Shown one piece after another: positions 62,001 through 64,000 of a stretch of 64,000 bases of DNA (within the stretch, counting starts at the first letter, position 1; each line of letters opens with the position of its first letter). The stretch lies in the NCBI RefSeq assembly GCF_028554725.1, contig NC_071671.1, positions 67,264,001-67,328,000 on the forward strand. Direction: 5' to 3'. The notes under the pieces are model-generated. The model was not told where the DNA came from, did no database searches, and saw only the letters and a program-made list of their open reading frames with translations. This DNA is from Zeugodacus cucurbitae (Eukaryota; Arthropoda; Insecta; Diptera; Tephritidae). The position numbers were made by a program, and so were the translations under genes.

Positions 62001-62835
62001 CCGATTTATGGTGGAAGCGTCAGGCGATGGCGAAAGAGCGCAGACATGGGCCACCTTACAGGTACCTAGCTCTCATTAGTGCCCCTCGGCATATTTTGTG
62101 GCGAGACCAACGAGTCGAAGAAAATTATGCCTATGAAGAAACGGAAGAAATTTTATGTGAATATGGCATAGCTGATTGAACGTAGGTAGGTTTTTTACCC
62201 AAGAATTTGCTTCTCAAAACTTTAAACGCGTTTTTCTCGACTGGACAGGTTACTCAAAACCTATTAGTCCAATCGGCTCCAAATTACAACCGTAAAAAAT
62301 AACTTATGTTCATGTACCAGCCCATTGAAAATCGTCAAAATTTTAAAGAATGGGGGAGTCCCCTTAATACCAATATCTAAGAATTTTTGATCGGTTATAT
62401 TCGAAAGGACTAAATAAAAAAAAAATATTCTTCTTAAATGTAAAAGAAATCTAACCTCAAAAAAAAATGATGAAATAAAAATAAACTGAAATTTTACATA
62501 AAAAAAATCACTAAAATCTTTTTTATGCAAAAATGTTGTAAATTTTTTTTAATAATAAATATTTCTTTTAAACTAAATAACTTTTGCAAAACACTCACCT
62601 GCATTCCGGTCGGACGCAAATGCTCATTCACCCAATTGCGAAAGGTGTTCGCCTGTATTTCAACCCATAAATCCTCGTTGCCGCGTATGTTCATACCCTT
62701 GGCGGCGGTGCCCTCGGGCGAGCGCGCCACCAAACCGGCATGGGTAATCTTCTGGGTTTCGGTGCTGCCATCGGTGTTATGCTTCAGCAGACCGGCATGT
62801 GTCACTTTGGCACCTTTAATATCTTTCACATCCAT
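7221..62835 (-). CDS. jbug: jitterbug: filamin-type actin-binding protein with three CH domains (17 coding exons)
   Basis: Filamins cross-link F-actin and link it to membrane and signalling partners; fly Jitterbug is known from epidermal tendon-cell and photoreceptor-axon work. Coding exons, in gene order: 62599-62835, 45208-45858, 44842-45147, 43757-44776, 43013-43387, 42628-42822, 41978-42429, 41468-41916, 18349-19360, 18055-18275, 11609-11757, 9364-11440, 9180-9308, 8757-9118, 7695-8696, 7430-7609, 7221-7352. All junctions are GT/AG and phases match, giving 2982 residues. CH1 is about residues 57-165 (actin-site motifs WVEIQANTFRNWVNEHL and LGLIWSLIVRYQI), CH2 170-271, CH3 276-387. Three Ig-filamin repeats (about 385-647) precede a low-complexity linker (about 648-1150), followed by about 20 repeats to the C terminus, many with the GSPF signature. 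Three CH domains separate it from the two-CH filamin cheerio. The start ATG has A at -3 and G at +4. Alternative isoforms cannot be seen here. Confidence 0.94.
7430..7609 (-). CDS. jbug: jbug coding exon 16: first part of the last Ig-filamin repeat
   Basis: Encodes residues 2880-2939, phase 0 at both ends. The last repeat starts VRVYGPGIEHGVLATFQSRF and continues through DTRGAGAGQLTVRVRGPKG. Acceptor TTTGTAG|GTA and donor AAG|GTAAGA are clear. Confidence 0.93.
7695..8696 (-). CDS. jbug: jbug coding exon 15: Ig-filamin repeats
   Basis: Encodes residues 2546-2879, phase 0 at both ends. It holds the end of one repeat and about three full repeats. Landmarks are NLPGSPWNISCVESS, NAGPGELACSI, KGCPLTVAVG, RAGPGELTAHCAGP and VPGSPFALKVAGAPDASK. 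The reading frame is open from the acceptor (TTACAG|GCT), well upstream of the first internal GTG. Confidence 0.94.
8757..9118 (-). CDS. jbug: jbug coding exon 14: Ig-filamin repeats
   Basis: Encodes residues 2425-2545. It completes the repeat begun in exon 13 (GAYKLTIMYGGETVQGSPFSF) and holds the first two-thirds of the next, which is cysteine-containing and more divergent. The acceptor is ATCTAG|TGC and the donor AAG|GTACTC. Confidence 0.92.
9180..9308 (-). CDS. jbug: jbug coding exon 13: Ig-filamin repeat boundary
   Basis: Encodes residues 2382-2424 plus one base. It carries the end of one repeat (LPGSPFTCEAFDTS) and the first strands of the next (RVTVQGVPKGQLALHSPICF). Introns of 55 and 61 bp flank it, typical of short fly introns. 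Confidence 0.92.
9364..11440 (-). CDS. jbug: jbug coding exon 12: large block of Ig-filamin repeats
   Basis: Encodes residues 1690-2381 plus part of 2382, the longest exon (2077 nt). It carries about seven complete filamin repeats and most of an eighth. Repeat ends include VPGSPFTCRVSA, VEGSPFLLKSYSAE, VPGSPFTCQIASA, INGSPFSCNVFDVS and VDGSPFRVDI. One unit near residues 2080-2155 lacks the GSPF signature and is more divergent. Confidence 0.94.
11609..11757 (-). CDS. jbug: jbug coding exon 11: second half of an Ig-filamin repeat
   Basis: Encodes residues 1640-1689. Short (149 nt) and easy to miss, but it restores the second half of the repeat begun in exon 10: PAGQSVPAQVHQTSEGIFKA then GEHRVNVTVNGL and AGSPYAAK. 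Its 2-nt start phase and phase-0 end match its neighbours, and both splice sites are GT/AG. Confidence 0.92.
11758..13476 (-). other. jbug intron 10, 3' part: AT-rich, no gene
   Basis: T-rich plus strand near 11770-12200 and AT-rich single-copy-looking DNA beyond. No conserved open frame was seen. The acceptor of exon 11 lies at the left edge. Confidence 0.6.
13479..14007 (+). mobile_element. 529-bp mariner deletion derivative, perfect 26-bp TIRs, TA duplication
   Basis: Ends at 13479-13504 and 13982-14007 are exact inverted copies (CGAGGGCTGCTATATATATT plus six bases), flanked on both sides by TA (13477-13478 and 14008-14009). Full-length mariners are about 1.3 kb, so more than half is missing. 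It lies inside jbug intron 10, opposite to the host gene. Confidence 0.92.
13618..13941 (+). CDS. Truncated mariner transposase: DNA-binding region joined to the last C-terminal residues
   Basis: 107 codons. Residues 1-90 are the mariner N-terminal helix-turn-helix region (LTREHFRAIIFQNLRRGLSR ... GYEAPSYSTVKNWYNEFNRG ... REGRPNTAVVP). After the IEACL.IS segment the frame jumps straight to the usual C-terminal GEYFEKQ and stop. All three catalytic Asp residues are absent. The internal deletion kept the frame, so a short DNA-binding-only protein could still be made if transcribed; it cannot be an active transposase. Confidence 0.88.
   Translation: MELTREHFRAIIFQNLRRGLSRQECIDELKSLYGYEAPSYSTVKNWYNEFNRGRRSLKDEFREGRPNTAVVPKNIDAVRELIMQDRHVIYLQIEACLCISGEYFEKQ
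14010..15566 (-). other. jbug intron 10, middle: AT-rich, no gene
   Basis: Mostly low-complexity A/T with a (TA)n run at 14701-14718 and GAGAGA at 14600-14615. No supported coding sequence. Confidence 0.6.
15569..16501 (-). mobile_element. 933-bp rosa-type (DD41D) mariner deletion derivative
   Basis: Short inverted ends share GGGTGATTTTTT (left from 15571, right ending 16499). The outer two bases differ (AA versus AC). TA lies outside both ends (15567-15568, 16502-16503), consistent with a target duplication. One minus-strand transposase frame fills most of it. It sits in jbug intron 10 in the same orientation as the host gene. Confidence 0.85.
15666..16388 (-). CDS. Rosa-family (DD41D) transposase with N-terminal internal deletion
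   Basis: 240 residues, uninterrupted. The start MNRLTNEQRLQIIEFYYQNQ is the family's normal N-terminus, but after residue about 25 it jumps to LFYRQILFSDEAHFWLNGYV. About 100 residues of DNA-binding domain appear lost, with frame kept. The catalytic core looks intact: Asp in FSDEAHF, Asp in FQQDGATCH and Asp in TPLDYFLWG, with 41 residues between the last two (my count), the spacing of rosa elements from Ceratitis. The expected full length (about 340 residues) is from memory of the family. Confidence 0.85.
   Translation of the reverse strand: MNRLTNEQRLQIIEFYYQNQCSVRNVFPLFYRQILFSDEAHFWLNGYVNKQNCRIWGEEQPEAVQELPMHPEKCTVWCGLYAGGIIGPYFFKDAVGRNVTVNGDRYRSMLTNFLLPKMEELNLVDMWFQQDGATCHTARDSMAILRENFGEQFISRNGPVSWPPRSCDLTPLDYFLWGYVKSKVYRNKPATIPALEDNISEEIRAIPAEMLEKVAQNWTFRMDHLRRSRGQHLNEIIFKK
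17160..17560 (+). mobile_element. Non-LTR retrotransposon fragment: RNase H and C-terminal tail (Jockey/I-like)
   Basis: The plus strand encodes, with frame breaks, CIKLLKKVRNKNKITLA(stop)IQ, then LADHIAKTDCAP, then RPEPFIAIDLWDYLWKVEWA and SRNRYWLQLQGLQHSKMFL, then (third frame) NVLPRNKLRQLVS. The order 'K.TL.W..GH ... LAD..AK ... PEPF ... W....RYW..L.G..HSK.F ... R..LR.LV' is that of RNase H and the following tail in insect non-LTR elements. Stops and shifts show decay. It is antisense to jbug. Confidence 0.68.
17561..18054 (-). other. jbug intron 10, 5' end: no gene
   Basis: AT-rich intronic DNA leading to the exon 10 donor at 18053-18054. Nothing else seen. Confidence 0.6.
18055..18275 (-). 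CDS. jbug: jbug coding exon 10: end of one Ig-filamin repeat and start of the next
   Basis: Encodes most of residues 1566-1640. It finishes a repeat (FSVSFVPTEACEHTINVTF ... VPGCPLTVNISGG) and starts another (PQVSLGGPGPVHQPNSF ...). The acceptor TTGCAG|ATT and donor GAAG|GTATGT keep the frame with exons 9 and 11. Confidence 0.92.
18349..19360 (-). CDS. jbug: jbug coding exon 9: Ig-filamin repeats
   Basis: Encodes residues 1229-1565 plus part of 1566. It completes the repeat begun in exon 8 (G|SPWHVEI), then holds three full repeats and the start of a fourth. Repeat ends are marked by GGPLIAKVYDAS, GCPFVCPVADTS and GTPFLAKSYDAT. Acceptor CTTACAG|GTT follows the 22.1-kb intron; the donor is AAG|GTGATT. 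Confidence 0.93.
23122..23159. repeat. 38-bp near-palindrome (hairpin)
   Basis: Arms ACCACATGGTAC (23122-23133) and GTACCATGTGGT (23148-23159) are exact inverses. The 14-bp centre contains a further GGTACC. It lies in jbug intron 8. Confidence 0.85.
23485..23570. repeat. Imperfect AACAT pentamer tandem repeat
   Basis: Runs of ACATA/AACAT units with single-base variants (CATAGCATA, CATATCATA), inside jbug intron 8. Confidence 0.8.
32026..32100. repeat. (TA)n / (TGTA)n compound microsatellite
   Basis: Three blocks of alternating TA separated by AAA, followed by TATG and CTGTATGT units, inside jbug intron 8. Confidence 0.85.
33790..34470. repeat. Low-complexity A/T-rich block
   Basis: Nearly free of G and C for about 680 bp. 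From 34090 onward it is strongly T-biased on the plus strand (TTTTTATTTTT-like words). It is bounded on both sides by ordinary intron DNA. A matrix-attachment or nucleosome-poor role is conceivable but unproven. Confidence 0.75.
38531..38570. repeat. 20-bp tandem duplicate
   Basis: ATGAACTAAGGTCTCGAGAG is followed directly by a copy with one change (A for G). It is inside jbug intron 8, with no known role. Confidence 0.85.
40002..40090 (+). promoter_or_regulatory. Possible opposite-strand promoter and short first exon in intron 8
   Basis: A weak TATA-like TATTTAA (40002-40008) lies in a GC-richer island. CTCAG words at 40023 and 40035 could serve as initiators. A good splice-donor sequence (GAC|GTGAGT) follows at about 40086. 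The same TATA word reads TTAAATA on the other strand, so direction is uncertain. No coding exon follows. Confidence 0.22.
40349..41034. repeat. (AAAAT)n pentanucleotide array, about 137 units
   Basis: About 685 bp of near-perfect AAAAT units. Only a handful of interruptions are seen: ATATA near 40757, TGAAA near 40887, extra A near 40905 and 40967, AAAGT near 41008. The minus strand reads as endless ILFYF, which creates three spurious long frames. It lies about 430 bp inside the 5' end of jbug intron 8. Confidence 0.97.
41468..41916 (-). CDS. jbug: jbug coding exon 8: end of linker and first repeat of the C-terminal rod
   Basis: Encodes residues 1079-1229. A glycine-rich stretch (about 1118-1132) ends the linker. 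A filamin repeat starts near residue 1152 (RAIRVQDIPNGAIGRPVEF ...) and runs to NGETVPG, where the donor splits the Gly codon (CCAG|GTAAAAC). The rest of this repeat's GSP motif lies 22 kb away in exon 9 with a matching phase. Confidence 0.92.
41978..42429 (-). CDS. jbug: jbug coding exon 7: linker segment
   Basis: Encodes residues 929-1078 plus two bases of codon 1079. It is the first exon whose donor (CAA|GTAAGTT) lies inside a codon. The sequence is polar and Ser/Arg/Asn-rich, with a Ser/Arg patch (SDRRGSRDSVDDAERY) near the end. No domain is recognised. Confidence 0.87.
42628..42822 (-). CDS. jbug: jbug coding exon 6: linker segment
   Basis: Encodes residues 864-928 (65 codons), phase 0 at both ends, with acceptor CCCACAG|ATA and donor AAG|GTAAGC. 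The product is Ser/Thr/Pro-rich with repeated SP sites and no recognisable fold. Codon-level openness and phase agreement with both neighbours support it as a real exon. Confidence 0.85.
43013..43387 (-). CDS. jbug: jbug coding exon 5: proline-rich linker segment
   Basis: Encodes residues 739-863, phase 0 at both ends (125 codons). It opens with DKLATSPPPPPAPQPPSREY, a proline run of the kind bound by SH3 or profilin-type partners (inference), then Tyr/Asp/Arg-rich sequence and a Gln run. The acceptor (GGTGTAG|GAT) has a poor pyrimidine tract. The donor is placed at CCTAGT|GTAATT; a shift of two bases is possible on sequence but would break the frame. Confidence 0.85.
43757..44776 (-). CDS. 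jbug: jbug coding exon 4: three Ig-filamin repeats and start of linker
   Basis: Encodes residues 399-738, phase 0 at both ends. Three immunoglobulin-like filamin repeats end near residues 467, 558 and 647; the second and third carry GGPFTCAVFDAS and GSPFIMRVG. The last about 90 residues switch abruptly to a Ser/Arg/His/Asn-rich sequence with several SP sites, the start of a presumably disordered linker. Confidence 0.93.
44842..45147 (-). CDS. jbug: jbug coding exon 3: most of CH3
   Basis: Encodes residues 297-398, phase 0 at both ends. It completes the third CH domain (TDWNDGRVMCEIIKGLG ... LGIMAYAAHLQWV). Introns of only 60 and 65 bp flank it. A third CH domain next to a CH1-CH2 pair distinguishes this protein from canonical filamins. 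Confidence 0.94.
45208..45858 (-). CDS. jbug: jbug coding exon 2: rest of CH1, CH2, start of CH3
   Basis: Encodes residues 80-296, phase 0 at both ends. CH1 is completed through the actin-site-2 motif LGLIWSLIVRYQI. CH2 follows (LMLAWLQAALPEC, then TDWNSGVNLAALLDYC), and the exon ends inside CH3 at RWVNTQVKDSVKNFT. The acceptor reads CGCTTAG|GTC and the donor ACG|GTAATT. Confidence 0.94.
45859..50200 (-). other. jbug intron 1, 3' part: no gene
   Basis: Ordinary AT-rich intronic DNA with CA repeats near 48187-48200. Open frames such as 47935-48318 (plus) lack any recognisable feature. An ACAACAACAACA run is at 49543-49560. Confidence 0.6.
50215..50880. repeat. TTAAG-based array with a 123-bp higher-order period
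   Basis: Runs of AGTTA/TTAAG pentamers alternate with a conserved non-pentamer segment (ATTAATGAAATTTAATAAAT). The word ATAAAT within that segment starts at 50401, 50524, 50647 and 50770, exactly 123 bp apart each time, so four higher-order units are present. It lies in jbug intron 1. Confidence 0.92.
54052..54075. repeat. Short tandem repeat of AGAAGGCAAT
   Basis: Two exact AATAGAAGGC units followed by a third copy with one change (AATAGACGGC), about 110 bp before the opposite-strand TATA box. Confidence 0.7.
54184..54215 (+). promoter_or_regulatory. Consensus TATA box plus initiator on the strand opposite jbug
   Basis: TATAAAAA (54184-54191) and TCAGTC (54210-54215) are spaced so that the initiator A (54212) is 28 bp after the first T, the arrangement of a strong fly core promoter. 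Downstream DNA is rich in CAACAACAA and AAACAA words up to about 54990, like a fly 5' leader. Donor-like sites (GTAAAAG, GTGAGT) lie near 54977-54991. No coding frame follows, so the product, if any, may be non-coding. Confidence 0.5.
55590..55652. promoter_or_regulatory. CGATA / TATCGATA motif cluster (BEAF-32 or DREF type)
   Basis: ATCGAT at 55590, a perfect 14-bp palindrome TCGATAATTATCGA at 55607-55620 and an exact DRE word TATCGATA at 55645-55652. Outer arms AATTGTC / GACAATT (55602, 55626) could extend the hairpin. Clustered CGATA is the binding pattern of the fly boundary factor BEAF-32; binding here is inferred. Confidence 0.4.
58381..58757. mobile_element. Candidate 377-bp MITE with about 35-bp imperfect inverted ends
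   Basis: The left end ATAGCGTTTTTAGTTAGCTA and the inverted right end ATAGCGTTTTTAGACAGGAG continue as TTAATTGATC and TAATTGATCAATTAA. If the ends start at TAGCG, TAA is found on both outer sides, which would suit a PIF/Harbinger-like 3-bp duplication. No coding capacity. The family is not certain. Confidence 0.6.
61878..62367. mobile_element. Candidate 490-bp TTAA-flanked MITE next to jbug exon 1
   Basis: The left end TTAAGGGGACCCC and the inverted right end TTAAGGGGACTCCCC share GGGGAC after a TTAA at each border (61878-61881, 62364-62367). TTAA duplications are the mark of piggyBac-type insertion. A 69-codon frame (61970-62179) inside matches nothing I recognise. It sits about 230 bp inside jbug intron 1. 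Confidence 0.6.
62599..62835 (-). CDS. jbug: jbug coding exon 1: N-terminus and start of CH1
   Basis: Encodes residues 1-79 and ends in phase 0 at a CAG|GTGAGT donor. A short polar leader contains two related copies of a THAGL motif (residues 12-16 and 31-35). The last about 25 residues begin CH1 with the filamin hallmark IQANTFRNWVNEHL. Intron 1 then splits CH1. The minus-strand sequence just before the ATG reads CTCGCGCAGG, which could itself be a splice acceptor, so upstream leader exons are possible. Confidence 0.93.
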
Positions 62836-64000
62836 CCTGCGCGAGGATGACTACAACACACACACTGTCACTGTCACTTAAGCAATTCGTGCGCTTCTTA
62901 TTTAATAAACGGATTCTTTTTCTTATTTTTTCGTTTGTTTTGTAGAAAATAGTAAAGTAAAATGTGCGAAATTCAGCGTTTAACACAATTTGCGTTTTGT
63001 TTTCATAGTGAACTTCGCACAGTTACGTCTAATGTTAATATATATATATACTCGTACACTTAACGGCGCAGGCACACTCAGCAGAACAAGTGAGCGCTTT
63101 GTTCTTTTTTCAATTCGCCTGTTACAGAAGATTTATTTGGCTGGTGTTCACCTGCTGCGCATTCACTAAAATGGGCGTTTTGGCAGCTTGTAGCTATAAG
63201 ATGCTTTAATTTGGATATTTCGTTTCGTTGGCGCTGAAATTTTAGAGAAAATTAACACTTTTGGAACACGCCTTCAATTCGTATTACAATTATTATATAA
63301 TATGTGCTAACACTTTGGCTTTGAGCCTTCGTTTGTAAGTATAAAGTTATATGTGATTTGATTCACTTCAAAATTGTCGACTTTTCTCACATCAAATTCC
63401 GTCGTATGTGCGCGCTCAGCCACTGCTGCGCTCAGACTGAAAGGCGTTTTTAGCCAAGTTCGCCAATTAGTTTTGGCGAATGTTCGAACAAAAAGCAAAT
63501 CTATTCAAAAAATACTCCGCTTGATTCGTTCACCAATACATCAACAACAGCAGGCTGCTCAGCTCAGCTCAGCGCCAACCCACACACAGTTTCAGCCTTT
63601 CAAGTCAGCCTACTCAATTTTTGTTTTGAGCTCCAACAACAAGCAGCAATAACATATTTAGACTTGGCTTGTAAAACCTGCCTCAGAACGTCAACAAACC
63701 GCAAAAAACGATGACGTCATGCACGCTTTTCGAAAATGAAAATGAATAAGCTGTTTGCTCACCAATACGCACGCGCATGCGCAGACATCGACTGCTCTCC
63801 TGAGCGAATGCTCGCTCAACTGAGCTGACTGTGTAGTGATCATCACACAGAAAGTGACTTTAGCCGGTGATCGGTTGGTTTCTCTCTCTCCGCTGCTGGA
63901 CGCTCAATTTGCGCGTTTTAGCTTTTTTGTTTAGCGCTGAGACTTGACTAACTTGTTTTTGGCTTAGACGTAAAAATTCGTTGCTGGTGTTGTTAGTTAG
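62836..64000 (-). other. Upstream flank of jbug: 5' leader and promoter region, no coding sequence
   Basis: No open frame with recognisable homology. The part beyond 63400 is richer in GC and CG than the introns and contains GAGA-type repeats (63881-63892) and repeated CTCAG/GCTCA words (63555-63575, 63795-63825), as is common around fly promoters. No neighbouring gene start can be assigned. Confidence 0.4.
62980..63051 (-). promoter_or_regulatory. Candidate jbug core promoter and leader start
   Basis: On the minus strand an alternating TA run (63038-63051) sits about 30 bp before a TTCACT initiator-like site (A at 63009), about 175 bp upstream of the jbug ATG. An upstream ATG at 63006 opens a tiny 8-codon frame ending at 62980. 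If transcription starts here the leader is unspliced; a leader exon farther out is equally possible because an AG acceptor-like site lies next to the ATG. Confidence 0.3.

Noticed and set aside
62494..62598. Continuation of the exon 1 frame beyond the donor
   Set aside because: The frame runs into A/T-rich intron; the CAG|GTGAGT donor and phase-0 join to exon 2 complete the CH1 domain.

Overview
The window looks like dipteran nuclear DNA and holds one large, complete, spliced protein gene on the minus strand. It encodes a three-calponin-homology-domain filamin that matches jitterbug (jbug) of flies. AT-rich introns, (TTG)n/(CAA)n runs, ACATATGTATGT-like microsatellites and Tc1/mariner relics all fit a higher fly. 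A DD41D 'rosa'-type mariner, a family I associate with Ceratitis and other fruit flies, makes a tephritid (Bactrocera, Zeugodacus or Ceratitis) the best guess. That last step is inference.

Layout. From 1 to about 6600 lies non-coding DNA downstream of jbug, with a fossil mariner (2525-2907), the 3' end of a non-LTR retrotransposon (4388-4749) and a CTCF-like site (5631). The jbug stop codon is at 7221-7223 and its start codon at 62833-62835. I placed 17 coding exons by matching GT/AG junctions and reading phase; they join without a break into 8949 nt (2982 codons plus stop). In gene order: CH1-CH2-CH3 (exons 1-3), three filamin Ig repeats (exon 4), a roughly 500-residue Ser/Thr/Tyr/Arg-rich linker (exons 4-8), then about 20 more filamin Ig repeats (exons 8-17).

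Three introns dominate: intron 1 (16.7 kb), intron 8 (22.1 kb) and intron 10 (6.3 kb). They carry the mobile elements and simple repeats: a 529-bp mariner derivative that keeps only the DNA-binding part, a 933-bp rosa-type derivative that keeps only the catalytic part, a Jockey/I-like RNase H tail, two candidate MITEs, an about 685-bp (AAAAT)n array and a 123-bp higher-order repeat built on TTAAG. Intron 1 also holds a TATA plus initiator pair on the opposite strand (54184-54215), the best hint of an unannotated transcript.

I found no second convincing protein-coding host gene, no rRNA or tRNA that I could recognise by eye, and no CRISPR-like array. Most other open frames are chance frames, shadows of jbug exons or translations of simple repeats.
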